From assembly GCF_033568475.1 (NCBI RefSeq), contig NC_133122.1:138639402-138703401 (forward strand): a stretch of DNA of 64,000 nt, in the 5' to 3' direction. The notes under the pieces were generated by a model. The model worked only from the letters and a program-made list of their open reading frames with translations, had not been told where the DNA came from and made no database searches. The DNA comes from Henckelia pumila (lineage: Eukaryota > Streptophyta > Magnoliopsida > Lamiales > Gesneriaceae). This document shows positions 10,509-23,033 of this stretch, piece by piece (within the stretch, counting starts at the first letter, position 1; the number at the start of each line of letters is the position of its first letter). The position numbers and the translations under genes are program-made.

Positions 10509-10780
10509 ACAAGAATAGTGGAGAGACCACCAAGAAACACAAATGATATCTTCGCGTGAGCACATCCACCTGAAATTTATTAGCTCCTCGCGTCTAATCG
10601 GTTATAATCGACGCCATGGAAGAAAAAAAAAAAAAAACAAACAGGGAAGAAGAAAAGTGCCGAAGAAAAATAGTGGAGAAACCACCAAGAAATGCAAATA
10701 AAAACTTCGCGCAAACACATCCACCTGAAATCGATTGGCAACTCACCTTTGATAGGTTGTGATCGACGTAGTGGAAAAAG
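10509..10780. repeat. Imperfect direct repeat in the Tat 3' region
   Basis: Two diverged copies about 152 bp apart. Each contains GGAGA(G/A)ACCACCAAGAAA followed by CTTCGCG and then ACATCCACCTGAAAT, starting near 10509 and 10661. The surrounding A-rich tracts give lysine- or phenylalanine-rich spurious frames. Confidence 0.65.
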
Positions 10781-11163
10781 AAAAGAGCAAACAAGAGGAG
10801 CAGAGCGTGAAACGAAAAACAAAAAAAAAAGAAGAGAAAAGAAGGAGACAAAGAAACACAAATATTGTATCGAGCAAAATGAATATAAAATATAAAAAAT
10901 GCGTAAATGGAGGAAGAAAACAAGAATGCTACCTGTCATTTTGGGGAAGAACAATATAATAAAGAATTGAGGTACACTATCTTTTTATAGTGGCCGCGTG
11001 AAACCCTAAGAGTAAGGTGTTTTAAGGTATGAGTGAGTGTAAAGTGAAAATATTGCACTCTCAGTACAAAATAAAAAATAAAAAAAAAAAAAAAAAAAAG
11101 AGGGAGAGAGTAAATAATAGTAATAGCATACTCTCGACCATCTTCAATAAAATTGTAGCTACT

Positions 11164-11180
11164 CAAGAGTAGGGGGCCTA
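11164..11180 (+). other. Polypurine tract of the Tat element
   Basis: A purine-rich stretch (AAGAGTAGGGGG) ends just before the 3' LTR at 11181, the expected position for priming plus-strand DNA. Confidence 0.7.
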
Positions 11181-11679
11181 TGATGGGTATAAGTATATTT
11201 TTTTAATATACTTTTTATATATAAATTAATAGAGTGGGTCAATCTGCGAGAATAATATTTTTAAAGAACTAATTCTTAATTTGGTAGTCCTGGATGATTA
11301 AATTGCATTTTTTGAGCCTAGGAGGGTTATTGTGCAATTTAGCTCAATTTTGCCTATAAATAGGAGTGAATCTCTTCATTTCAAGGTAAGTGACTCTTTA
11401 GCCTACAAAAGCTCTCTGCTCTCCTGTTTTGTGTGGAGGTGATCGCTGACTTGAGCGTCGGAGGGTTTCCGCCGGGTGACCACCCGGCGCCTCTAACGTG
11501 TGTTCGTGAATCAGGTGACCACCCAAAAGGAAGACGTGCAACTTCTTCAGGTGACCGACGGAGTAGGAGATCAGGAGATCGTTCCCATCTATAGGTGACC
11601 GAAGAAGCAGGAGACCAGGAGGACGTACGACTTCCTATTTTATTTGCTGAATAGGGACATAATCATTTCGCCCGCATCA
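11181..11679 (+). repeat. 3' LTR of the Tat element
   Basis: The same 499-bp sequence as 821-1319 with a single visible difference. It is followed by the ATATT target duplication at 11680-11684. Confidence 0.95.
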
Positions 11680-11684
11680 ATATT

Positions 11685-12685
11685 TAAAAAAGAATTAAAT
11701 TTGTATATAATCTCCTCAAAATTTTCCCCTAACTTTAGTTTGGCCAATTCCTGAATTTTTCTCCTTGAACGTCGTGGCGCCGCTCGCCTCTGATCGCCAT
11801 CCGCCGCTTACCATCACCGTTTCCCTGGTTCACGTAATAGCCCAAGTTACATACAATCGGTCCTCCTATTGAAACCATCAATTCTGGTATCGTATGGATT
11901 TTGGTTAATTTCTTGGAAAATAATAAGTTTTCAAATTTAATTAATCTGACCATAATTTGGATTGGTTAATATGATCATTACAATTCCAAGGATTTACATT
12001 CATGTTTGCTTCGTTATTATTTCTGTAAAATAACATGTTCTTTAAATCATTTGGTCGTGGAGTTATTCATAAACTGGCAAATCGTGGATTGGTTATCCAG
12101 TTGGTTTATAAAAATATCTTGTCTTTGAAACTAAAAAGTGATTTAGGCATGGAAGTGAAAAATGGATAATGTATGTGAAATTTTTTTATTGATTGAAATA
12201 CTTTTGTGATGCAAAAATTCATTGCAAATCATGAAGAATTATTAGTAACTTTCTCATTTTTATTTGTTGTACCTATTTTTTTTTTTTGTAAACAGTACTT
12301 GTATATAATTGTATTTCGTAAAATGACTGAGAAGTTCTTATTTATCACGAATTATTCTTTTGTGGTTCCTTTTCATGTTTTCTTTTATATCAATTTTAAT
12401 AACTTGAATCAACTCACGTTATAATAATCTTTTCATAATATGAGTCGCATAAATTTCTATATCCATGAGTTAATAATCATTTTTTCATAATATGAGTTGC
12501 TTAAACTTCTGCATCGATGAGTTAACAAATTTATAGTGAGGAAAGCTTCTTTTATCCTTTTTATGATTCAGACGATGTGATTCACGTTTATTTGTTTTTG
12601 TTAAGTTTGTGATTAACAAAATTTTCCTTTTTTTTTGCAAAAAATTAGTGACAGAACACTAAACAAAAAAATATTCATTCATCTC
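11685..12685. other. Intergenic sequence, no gene seen
   Basis: AT-rich. The stretch near 11755-11850 resembles the left flank of the Tat element near 765-815 (shared words TTCTCCTTGA, TGATCGCC, CCGCCG, TGGTTCA), so a diverged repeat of roughly 80 bp seems to flank the element at a distance. Two similar 'ATATGAGT(C/T)GC ... GAGTTAA' stretches sit near 12440-12530. Nothing else recognised. Confidence 0.4.
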
Positions 12686-13730
12686 GGCTAACTATTGCAA
12701 TGCTCAAGGAACAAACTGGACCTAAATGGGTTGTCAATAACTTCATTGAAAGTCATAATCATCCATTCTCGACTCCTTCAAATTTTTCGACTCCTTCAAA
12801 TGTACATTTGCTACAGTCACATCTTAAGGTTTCGGCAAAGAAAGCATTGACTCAACAGTTTTCAGAAGCCAATGTACCAACTTTTCAACAAAGACGGTTA
12901 CTAGAGATAGAGTATGGAGGGCCTGAGCGTGTAGGTTGCACAGAAAGAGAAATTAGAAACTTTGAAGAAAAACTAAGGGATGAACAAAAGGGTATCGATG
13001 CTGAAACACTGATTGAGTTCTTTACGTCAAAAAAAATAGAAGAATTCTAATTTTTTCTTTGATTTTGAGACCGATTCAGATAACATATTTCGTAGGTGTT
13101 TTGGGTGGATTCTACATCGAGGAGGGCATACAGTGTATTTGGTGATGTAGTTGCATTTGATACGACGTATAACACCAACAAATATGAGATGATCTTTGCA
13201 CCATTTGTAGGAGCTAATCATCATCATCAGACAATATTTTTTGGTTGTGGCTTTCTAAGTGACGAGAAAACCAAGTCTTTTGTTTGGTTGCTCAAAAGTT
13301 CATAAAAGTCATGCCTAGAGGTGCACCAAATGTGATCATTACTGACCAAGACCCTGCTATGACGAAAGCCATTGCACAGGTTTTCTCTCAAACAGTGCAT
13401 CGATATTGTTTGTGGCATATACTGAACAAATTCTCAGATAAAATAGACCCTGTGATTTTTCATAACCACTATCAAAGCATAAAGAATGTCATTGCAAATT
13501 CTACATCTAATGAATTTGAGAAGTCCTGGGAAGAGATAATCAAGTGTGCAAAGTTAGAGCAAAATGATTAGTTGTCATTGATGTATGGCATGAGACACAA
13601 GTGGGTGCCAGTATATTTTAACCATGTATTTTCAGCTGGAATGTCAAGTAGTAAGAGATCTGAAAGCTCACAAAAGAAGCCAAGAAGATTATATCAGTCA
13701 GTATATACAACGCATCTCTTTTTACCACCT
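12686..13730 (+). pseudogene. FAR1-related sequence pseudogene (MULE-derived)
   Basis: Translation in several frames gives the C-terminal part of a FAR1 DNA-binding domain (GPKWVVNNFIESHNHPF...), then the linker (ERVGCTEREIRNFEEKLRDEQKGIDAETLIEFF). The MULE-transposase-like core follows, with DSTSRRAYSVFGDVVAFDTTYNTNKY, the MPRGAPNVIITDQDPAMTKAIAQVF motif and VHRYCLWHILNKFSDKI. Frameshifts occur near 13045, 13105 and 13300. A tryptophan codon has become TAG at 13569-13571. Similarity stops after SAGMSSSKRSESS, so the N-terminal part and the SWIM zinc finger are missing. FAR1 relatives are transcription factors domesticated from Mutator transposases. This copy cannot encode one. Confidence 0.88.
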
Positions 13731-13785
13731 TGGAGTCAAAACAACAAAATTTAGAAAGCACAACACAGCAAGTTGAATCTGCAAG

Positions 13786-16700
13786 TTACTCAAGTATGTT
13801 GTTACTTCCGGAGGAAACAAGTCTGCCATTTTGGAGTAGACTGGCAGGGAAAGGTGCTTTACAAGAACTAATATGCGATTTCAGACGTGGTATGTTTGGA
13901 TGGGCACTTCTACACCGATGGCACCTCAATTCCATGCCTAAAAACTCATCATCTTTCACTGTAATCTTCCCATGCTCCTCGACTTCCTTTATCACGTCCA
14001 CTGAATCTCGGAAGAATGGTGTAGTGAATGAGTTCCAATGCTTCTTGTGTTTTAGACAATGGGAGTCGAAATCCTGGCTGATCACATGAAGGTGCAATTG
14101 TCGCATGGAAGGCTCCTGGAGGAAGGAGTGGTAAAGTGTCATCTATTAGCATGTAACTGTTCGTGGAAAGAAACAAACCAGGTACACGATTTAAATATCA
14201 TGTAAAACATACGGTTAACTTTGAAGGTTTGGATTTCTTATTGACGTTTATTCTTGAAGCATTAACCGCTACAGTAAAACTATGACAACATGATCAGAAA
14301 CTTACGGAATGATATCCAAGACGAAATGACAATGATTCATTATCATCCAGGAACTTTTCTGCCCATTTCAAACCAACAGTATGCATTGTTTTCAACAATG
14401 AGATGTGTTCTCTACCGACAATTGCGGGGCAATCGAGACCATCAGCCCGTGCTAACACCAATAAATGATGCTGTGCCTGTAAGAACAGAAAGAAAAATGT
14501 TTCAGCCATGTTATTACTTTCAAGTATGTGGGTGTGGGTGTGGGTGTGGGTGTGGGTGTGGGTGTGGGTGTGGGTGGGTGAGAGAGAGAGAGAACCTTGG
14601 GATATGCATCATTCATCACTATAATGTCATCCGATACTTCCAGTAGAGCATTCTCATGCTCCTCCGGATGCATAGCGACTTTGTAAAGAGCTTGAGCCCA
14701 TGAGCCCCAAGCATTGATCTTGCCATCTGTAACCCTTTTATCCTCAGAGGTTTTTTCATCCGAGTAACTGTTTCCACCAGTCTTAAGGACCTGTTGAAAT
14801 CCCTTGTACTTTTTATTCTTGTCCGATTCATAAGTAGCTTCCCTTTTTCCCTTCTGATGATCACTCGAATGACTTAGCTCTTTGGAATCTCCAGATTCTG
14901 ACGAGGAGTGTGACTTTAGTATAGACACAAACCCTTCAAAAAGGGACGAGTAGGCCTCCCGAAGTATCTTGCAGCCTTGAACATAGTCATCTTTGAGACA
15001 GTCTGGTCTCATGGGATTCATATTTGGTCCAAGTACATGTATGACATGGGTAATGCCTTCCCTAACAAACAATGGGGAAAATGAAGGAAGAGGCACAACC
15101 ACAGAATTTCCCGGTCTCAGGCATGCTGCCTTTTCCTTGGTAGCTATTTCCAAAGCCGATCCCGCAGCATTGAAGATGGCAGCATTCACGCCTCCACCTC
15201 CTGGTTTTAGACGCCTGCACTGAGTTAAATTTCAAATGACAAACCATGCAAAGTAGAGCATAACTAATAAGAGAAACACTGTATGTTGCATGATGATAAA
15301 AACAAAGATAGATGTTTGACATTACCACCATCTTCATCATTATGTTCGAAAGATGGAACTGAAAATGCCAGCATCATATAAAGATACACTCCGCTTAAGA
15401 GATGGCAATTTATACATAGAAATATTTTGGTAAATAAAGATACACATACTGCAGAATCTCTCCTAAGACCTACTTGAGACAGAAAATGCTTATCATCCAC
15501 AAATATTGGCAAGTTCTTGTAGCTTCAATCAGATTTAAAGTTATGTTTGTTTATGTATTTACATTTTCACGAAGAACCATTAATTATTTGTTTAATGATC
15601 TGGAATAAAGCATAATTTCAACTAATCCACTTACAATAACATGTTGCTAGGAATCTGCACCACATTGATGTTCACAAACCCAACTCAAACAGTTTGATGT
15701 GATGAACTAAAAATCGCATCACCAATTCTTTGAAAGTGAAACTTTTTCACGAGGACACACCTTACAACCAGGAAAGGAACAATCATGAGCAAGAAAAGAT
15801 CTCCATTTGATGACACATAAATAATTCTATCAGTCAGCTACATGCAGCCAAGACAGATTAGTTGCTTGTCATTGCTGTATTAAAGTTATGATTTTTACAA
15901 GCTTACCAGTTAGCAGCATTTGCAATTACATTGTAGTGTAAGCCTTTATCAGAACGGAGTCGAGTTATATCTCCAACCATTGTAAAGAACTTTTTCGAGT
16001 CAATGTTTTTTTGTGCAGCTTTAGCCTTCACCAGAGACAATATTTTGGATCCATGTGACAAATCTACCAAAACAACAGCAGCATCCCCTATCCTACTTAC
16101 AAACTCCCTAACTTTTTCAACAATAATATCAGATGCCTTTTCCAGATTGAATTGAAAGTCTGCGGTAGAAATAGATGGAAATGCCAAAGTGGGAGCATTG
16201 CTTGAAATAATATTATCAGTGGAACAGGCTGTATCATGTCCTTTTGAATTCTCATGAGCCGCACTCGTAAGATCAGAACCCTTATTTACTCCCTGAAAAT
16301 CAGAATCCTTTTCTGGGGGCGTCTCATTAGGAATGGGTTTCTGAAAGCTGGTTGGTTCAGATCCAGTTTTACTTGAGGGATCCAATTTTTTAAGAAATTT
16401 CATAATACCTACTTGAGTCATTGTATCCTTATTCTTCTGGCCAAAATAGCCCGAAGGCAGAGAATCTAATGGGCCAAAGGAACCATACATACTGATGGTT
16501 TGGCTGACATCTTTTTCATCCTGACAGATCGTAATTCTAGTGAACCCCTCACTTAGTTTAGGTAATTCTTTCTTTGAAGCCATTCGGTTCACAACAGCAG
16601 CAGCTTTCCCGCCTTCTAAATTTCCTTCATGTCCAGTACGCTTTACAGAACGAGAAATACAAACCTTGGTTGGAAGATCAAGCACCACAGCATGTTTCTC

Positions 16701-19700
16701 CACTTGTTCGCCACCGAGGTTTAGAAAATCTGCACGCTGCTCTTTGTCAATGTTACATCTGTCAATAAATATACTTTCACCATTCTTTAATGCAGCAGCA
16801 GCATTTGACAGACACTGATATTTTGTACCAGCTTTACCATTATTTATAGAATCCTGCATTTCAAGATAAAATACTAAATTAATCAACAACAAAAGAACGC
16901 GATCATCAATAAAGAGGACAAGACATCCTTCACATAGCACATCAAAAATCAAATGTTCGCCAACTTCCAAAAAGCGGATGCATAATCAATGATATAACAA
17001 TGCTCATTAGATAGACCTCCGAATCCAAGTATCTGGTTTTGAAGATGCATCAATGATCAAACATTAGATCATCTAGTTCCTTCTAGCCTAAAAACTTAAT
17101 AAAACTCTCAATGGAGCTTTCATTAACTTCTTTAGCAGCTTTATTTAAAAAAAAAAAAAAACTTATTTAGCAGCTTCTAAATGAATAAAGGTCATAAAAA
17201 ACAGAACAAGATTAATCATCCAAGCATTTTCAGTTTTGCATTAACAAAAATCAAAATCCATTGAACAAGATTAATCATGATGTTCTTTATATATATGTCT
17301 TATAAAATAAGTGGGTACAATCGAACCTCTCAACACTTAAATATAAGTTGTCAGGTTAATAAAACAGATATTGTTAGTTTCAATATGTGAGTTATCCAAA
17401 AATTTTAGCCATGGGTAGCCATAATTAGCTACATTGTTCTGAATGGATGTTTTTATTTTGTCTAAATAGTTTGATGCAATGATTGGATGTTTTTATTTTG
17501 TTTAGATAGTTTGATGTAATACTTTCCTTACTCCTTTTGCATAGGCTCTGGATCACCCAATCTATTTATTGAAAATTGCACCCTTGAAAGCTACGACGGA
17601 CATATGAATCATATGAGCATCTTGTCCGGAGATATGAGCAATGAACAAGTTTAATTCATCAAAAATACCACCTTCATGCCTTCAATCCCTCCATTGCTTT
17701 TCCAACAGCAACAACCAACTTTTGTGTTCTAAAATTCGACCCATTAATCTTTGAATCACATTGGCAGTAGCCGTCGGTTTCAGAGTCTCCTCCTTGTTAG
17801 CCCAAGCTCTCACAACAATCCTTCTCAGTCACCATATCGAAAGCACGGGCCAGACCTGACATATGCACTCCCATTGGTCATTGACTCATTGCTATCCTTT
17901 ATATGCACGAATTCCACCAATGATGGCTCAAGCATATATTAGTCATCTATGCACAAATTCCACCCATGACGACTCAAGTATCTACAAGAGTGCCAAGATA
18001 TGTGGTTGTGGTTCTCAATCTCTCACCACCATTCCCACCCCTTCCGCCCATGCTCTGGTTAGCCTCATGCCAGCTCCATCTAAGATATTCTCTTAATCGC
18101 ATGTTCTCAATACCTAAATGAACTTTTCTTTGCTTTGTTCTAATCTTGTAGCTAGTTCGTTATATGACTTCGTCCCAAATGATAGTAATCAATCAATGCA
18201 TAAACATTAAACACTAGCTTGTGTATTTTTTATCTTTACTTTTGAAAAACTGTTCTATCGAGGTTGCAGATGTCAATTGGAGTTCAATTTGTTGGCAGGA
18301 TTGATACATTTTTCTTATTTATTCTACTGACGAATTAAACTTTCTATGTCAAATCAAACGATGAAGACCGATGCCAATGAAACACAACACGTCATATGCA
18401 TACATTATGATACCGGACATGAAGCAATTTTGATCATCGTAGTCTCCAATTATGTGTTTCAAGTTAACATTGTACATAATATTTGAGTAGCAGAAAATTT
18501 GGAAACTAAGATTAACGATCAAACAAACTAATCATTATCCATATACTTGATCGATGCAAGAATTAGAAACGAAATTGAGTTGTTCCCTGTTGTAGAGGAC
18601 TATGGAAGGTTGCATTGTAAGAACAACCTAGATCTCTTCCATCTCTGTCTGAATCCCCATTAACTTTTTGTTTTTAGCAAAAAATTGCATTGAACTGAAA
18701 TGTGGAAGACGAAGAGAAGTCGCGAGATTCATTTTCTTTGATAGATGGAGGTTTGGCAGGTCAATGCAAATTTCTGCTAAACCAAGACATAATTGGCATC
18801 CAGACAGAGATTGAAGAAATTAAGGTTGTATTTCTGTGCAACCTTCCATAGTGCTCTACAAGACTACAACATGGAACAGCACAATTTCGTTGCTAATCTC
18901 CATCAATACGGCTTCGAAAGCAGTTTTTGGGCACCAATCATGACTAAAGATCAAATCCAGGCCGTGATCCAAGCTAAAGCTTACCAGTAGTGAAGGTAAA
19001 TCTCCGTGAAGAATATCTTGTATTGATCAAGTATATGAATAATGATTAGTTTGTTTGATCGTTAATTCTTAGTTTCCAAATTTTGTGTCAGTCAAATATT
19101 ATGTACGATGATAACCTTGAAACACATAATTGGTGATTACGCTGATTAAAATTGTTTCATACCTGATATCTTAATACAATACTTGCATATGATGCGTTGT
19201 GTTGTGTTTCATTGATATCTGTCTTCATCGTTATGATTACTCCCCCTATCACGAAAACCCATTATATTATTTGATCTTTCAACCCTACTTTTCTTTCTTT
19301 ATCGATTAAAATACTTTTTGATTTATGAGATTATTTCATGTTATTGCCCATGGGCAGAGAAAGACCCCAAGTATGGTAGGCCATCAGCTCTCTTAAGAAG
19401 GCAGAGAAAGAGCCCAAGTATGGTATTGGCATAGAATAGCCCACAATTATGATAATACCCATTTCGCATTTTCAAGATAAAGATAATAACTTTGATCAAC
19501 AACGAAAGAATACGGTCATCAATAAAGAGGGTAAGACATCCTTCACAAAGCACATCAAAAATAAAAATGTTACGTAACTTTCAACCAGCAAATACGTGAT
19601 CAATGATAGAATGCCAACTCTAAGGCAAAAGACAGACCCCCGAATCAAAGATGAATCAATTATCAAACATTAGATCATGAATCATCTATTTCCTTCTAAC

Positions 19701-20080
19701 CCAAAAGCTTAATAAAATTCTCAATGTCTCATACATGACATGAGAGATCCATTAACTTATTTATCAGCTTATAAATCAATAGATAGAATTAAAAAATTAA
19801 AAATAAACAGAACAAGATTAATCATTCAAGCAATTTCAGTGATGCGTTAACCAAAAAAAATACATGGAAGCAAAAATCACCCATCTAGCAAATAATTTCA
19901 TGCTGTAAAACCTGAATGCAGCAAATAGATGATGCCCAAATGTAAGCAAACCTGGCAAATCCGTGCCCAGGGTCGTCGAGAAATTCGCATTACTTCGTCA
20001 CAGAAGGTGGATTTTCCACTTCCGGGCAAGCCCACCAGTATTGCCACAACTGGCTTCGACTTTTCTTGGCTTTCTTCCAT
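13786..20080 (-). CDS. APTX: Aprataxin-like protein (bHLH140 family): P-loop kinase, macro, HIT and zinc-finger domains
   Basis: Five exons with GT-AG junctions in consistent phase: 20080-19952, 16853-15907, 15214-14596, 14476-14306, 14115-13786. They give 2196 nt and 731 residues. The start is the only early ATG in exon 1. Residues 17-25 (GLPGSGKST) are a P-loop of a polynucleotide-kinase-like domain extending to about 180. About 265-470 is a macro (ADP-ribose-binding) domain, ending with the exon 3 motif [10 protein letters not shown] and [15 protein letters not shown]. Exons 4-5 form a HIT domain with [11 protein letters not shown] near 628; the first histidine of the HIT triad is Q. The C-terminus (LRCHRC...SHISSC) is a zinc finger. 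Aprataxins reverse abortive DNA-ligase adenylation in the nucleus. The overall architecture matches Arabidopsis bHLH140/APTX. No break is seen. The 3.1-kb first intron holds repeats described separately. Confidence 0.93.
14525..14594. repeat. Compound microsatellite in the third intron of the aprataxin-like gene
   Basis: About eight GTGTGG-type hexamers followed by a GA run on the plus strand. Read along the gene, the intron begins GTTCTCTCTC, so the microsatellite abuts the splice donor of exon 3. Length changes could affect splicing. Confidence 0.85.
16861..17245. repeat. Intronic segmental duplication, copy A (partner 19473-19860)
   Basis: The sequence just upstream of exon 2 (in gene sense) recurs in direct orientation about 2.6 kb away at 19473-19860. 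Shared stretches include TCATCAATAAAGAGG, AGACATCCTTCACA, AAACATTAGATCAT and AACAGAACAAGATTAATCAT. Both copies lie inside the first intron of the aprataxin-like gene. The copies have many substitutions and small indels. Confidence 0.85.
18352..19238. repeat. Large foldback (inverted duplication) in the first intron of the aprataxin-like gene
   Basis: The left arm 18352-18655 is an imperfect reverse complement of the right arm 18796-19238, with a loop of about 140 bp. Matching stretches include TTTGTTTGATCGTTAA, GCAACCTTCCATAG and TGAAACACATAATTGG. The right arm carries about 110 extra bases. It contains a short open frame (about 18838-18990, ending ...[10 protein letters not shown] then TAG) that looks like the 3' end of a protein-coding gene I do not recognise. 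Part of this frame is mirrored in the left arm, so a gene fragment was duplicated in inverted orientation. Confidence 0.75.
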
Positions 20081-21089
20081 TTCTCCCCAGGAAACAAAAA
20101 TAAAAAGAGGCAACTAAAATACAGCTTCAAACGAACAAATCTAATATATTTTTAACATCATCGATTAATGAAAACAGCAATCGGCCATTTTCACAGGGAT
20201 TTTCTTCAACAATTTTCATAGCCTTTCGACTCTCTCTGTCTTCCTAGGCTGAGAAGAACCCTGACTCGGAGCCGCTGATGGACCGAGTGAACCCATTTCC
20301 TCAAAACAGCCCAATCCTTGTACACGTATCGTTCGTTTGAAGCCCAACATAGGATAAATGATAATAGTTGTGGAATGATAATTATAATTTAACAAGATTC
20401 AATGTGTAAAATAAATAAATATATAAATAATTATGCTTTTTGTTTTGATTCTAAGATTATAATGTTCATCAATATAAAATTTCCTAAACCACTTTCACAT
20501 TAAAAAAAAAATCTTCTTGCCCTTTTTTTTAGTCGTCTTCATCGTTCACTGAAGGAAAATTGATCATAATAAATCACGTAAATTCACTTTTCCATTTGCA
20601 TTAAAATGCAGCAAAATACACCAACAAAAATTTTTTGGATTTATAAAAAAAATGGGAATGAGAATTTGAATTAGAATTGAAATTGGATTTGGATTTGAAT
20701 TTTGGATTTGTATTTCATAGAATTGAAATTTCGTTTTGATGTTTAGTAAGAATTTAAAATATAGTATTGTAAATTCATAATATATCAGATAAATGATATT
20801 TTGTAAAATTTTCAAATAAAATTTGAAATCTACAATTAAATTATATAAATATAATTTTTAAAAATTTTATTATAATTTTTAAAACTCAAATTCTATAAAA
20901 TCCCACAAAATCCGATTTTCATTACATATAATTACAAATGATAAGAGTAGAAGTTAGAATAATTAATTCATATGGATATGTTGGCTTAAGACATCACCGC
21001 CAACTAAGGTGAGAGAATGAAATATTGAAATGCATATCCGTTATAGATTAAAGGACATAAATATATATATAAGGTTTCGTTTGAACATA
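20081..21089. other. Upstream region of the aprataxin-like gene, then AT-rich intergenic
   Basis: 20081-20340 is the likely 5' UTR and promoter of the minus-strand gene. I see no clear TATA box. Beyond it lies AT-rich sequence with GAATTTG-like repeats near 20640-20740 and no recognisable gene. Confidence 0.4.
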
Positions 21090-21622
21090 TGGTGTCAATT
21101 CGGATGGGTTTGGATCGGGTTGACAAAAATCATTCTTAAAAGTTTGTCAACCCGACCCGAACCAACCCAAAAATGCCAAACAGAAACCCGAACTCGTTTA
21201 ACCCAATCAACCCGAACCAACTTAGATTTTATTTTTTTTATTTTTTTAACAAAATAATTAAATAAAAATTCGAAAAATACAATAATAATATTAATATTTA
21301 ATTTAATCACGTAATAACAAAATCTAAATAAACATTAAATTACAAAAATATATTATATCAATATACAATAATATTTTTTCAAAGATACAACTTATAAAAA
21401 ATGTAGTTAATCTATCTTAATTTTATATAAGAATTATAATAATTAAAGTTTCGGGTCATTTTGGGTCAACCTGAACCCAACTCGAACCCGATTAATTTTT
21501 TCGGGTTAGCTTTCGGGTCAACCCGATTCAACCCAAATCCAAAAACCCCCAACCCTAACCTGATATTTTTCGAATGAACTCATGTCGGGTTGGCGGATTT
21601 GATTGAGTTTTGACACCCCTAT
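21090..21622. mobile_element. hAT-like MITE, 533 bp
   Basis: The left end TGGTGTCAA and the right end TTGACACCCCTAT are inverted. GC-rich words (CCCGAACC, CGGGTCAACC) lie inside each end and the middle is AT-rich. Flanks TGAACATA (21082-21089) and TGGACATA (21623-21630) form an 8-bp target duplication with one mismatch. No coding capacity. Confidence 0.7.
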
Positions 21623-22145
21623 TGGACATATATTTATAAAAAGTTTTTATGAAATGTTTTAAAAGTTTTTTTAAAAAATAAATATGTATTTGAACAAATA
21701 TTCTATAAATTATTTTAACATTTTAAAATTAATTTTGTTCATATTTTCCTTCTATAGTTTTATTTTAAAAATATTTAAAAAAATATCTCTCAATTATTCC
21801 TTGAAACTATACTTAGAGAAAAAATTTTAAAAATATTTTACAAAAATTTTATCTAAACATATACTTTAAGTTTTTTTTCCACTTATAAAACATTAAATTT
21901 TGTTAAAGTATATGTCCAAATAAAACATAAATATTCAAATAATTCTGAATAGCGGAAAGAAAATTGCCTTTCAGATTCAAAGGTAGCTGAATTCTTCTCT
22001 TACCAAAAATTTGGATGTGGAGGGAAGCTGAAAATTTTTGACAAGATTTTTATTAGCTCAAACAATTTTTTAATTTTTTTTTTTAAAAATGGAAAGCAAG
22101 GACACACATGTAAATATCCTTCACAAATGTGAACGTCCTTGGATT

Positions 22146-22324
22146 TAGAGGTGTCAAAACTAGTCAGCGGGGCGGGCCGACCCATAACCCGTAATAACTC
22201 ATAATTAGGCGGGGCGAGACGGGCCGGCCCATATTTTAGACGGGTTGAAAAAACACCAACCCAACTCACCTATTTTAGGTGGCGGGGCGGAGCGGTCCAA
22301 CCCGACGGGCTCACGTGTAAATTT
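22146..22324. mobile_element. Truncated hAT MITE, inverted relative of 397-726
   Basis: Starts TAGAGGTGTCAAAACT and runs through TAGGCGGG, ATTTTAGGTGGCGGG and CGGGCTCACGTGTAAATT in the same order as the reverse complement of 397-726. It stops at about half of that element's length. No second terminus is seen. Confidence 0.7.
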
Positions 22325-23033
22325 AGGAACGGATCTAGAAATTAGAGTTGTGGTGGACTTAAAATTAATGTAATAAATCAAATTTAAAATATTAGCACGA
22401 AGATCGTTAGAAAAATAATATTAGTAAATTTTATTTTATTTTTAAAAAAAACTAGCCTCCCAAATGTTTAAGAAAAATTTTAAAAAGAAGTTTCACTAAG
22501 ATTAATTTTCAAAACGTTCATATCAATTAAATTAACATGTAACTTTCGCAATCTATCAACAAGTTTCATTTAGATTTAAAATTTACATTTTTAGTATATT
22601 TTAATATATTTTCAAAATTAACTTCTATTAAATAAAATTTTTTGATAAAATAGATCAATATTAAATTAGTGTTTTTCTATTAATTTACTATGTTCTATTC
22701 ATGAAAGCTATACTAATTACTATGTTCAAAACACTTGACGCACTAGTAAAAAAATCCAATAATTTATTTTGGTAATATACATTAGAGAGACACGAGAGTC
22801 AACCGCTTTGAAGTTTGAGGCACAGAATTCGAGGTTAAGCGTGGGGGATTTAAAGCATGTTAAAAAGCCCAAATTAATTATAAATTACGACTTACCAAAA
22901 AGTCAAATAAATTATTCTCTGAACATGCACAGTGGCCAGTGCGAACCCAATAATATGTTTTTCCTTAAAATTTGTGGCATCTTTACCAAAATAAATATAT
23001 TGAACTGGGCTTAAATCTAACTGCACCCTTGTA

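Larger units (their letters stand above)
821..11679 (+). mobile_element. Complete Ty3/gypsy retrotransposon, Tat lineage, 10.86 kb
   Basis: Two LTRs of 499 bp (821-1319 and 11181-11679) begin TGATG and end CATCA. They differ by one base on visual comparison (G/A near 906 and 11266). The direct duplication ATATT flanks the element at 816-820 and 11680-11684. Order: LTR, tRNA-Asp-like PBS, gag, protease, RT, RNase H, second archaeal-type RNase H, integrase, a long 3' region with an antisense spliced gene, polypurine tract, LTR. The dual RNase H and long 3' region are known marks of the plant Tat clade. Near-identical LTRs point to recent insertion. The gag-pol junction carries one frameshift, so this copy may depend on relatives. 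Confidence 0.95.

Noticed and set aside
10580-11166. Phenylalanine-rich minus-strand frames that look like membrane proteins
   Set aside because: They come from poly-A/G tracts in the 3' region of the Tat element. No start context, conserved residue or splice partner was found.
14290-14646. Plus-strand frame with a (CG)n-like protein tract
   Set aside because: It is the microsatellite and the antisense of exons 3-4 of the aprataxin-like gene. The repeat alone keeps the frame open.
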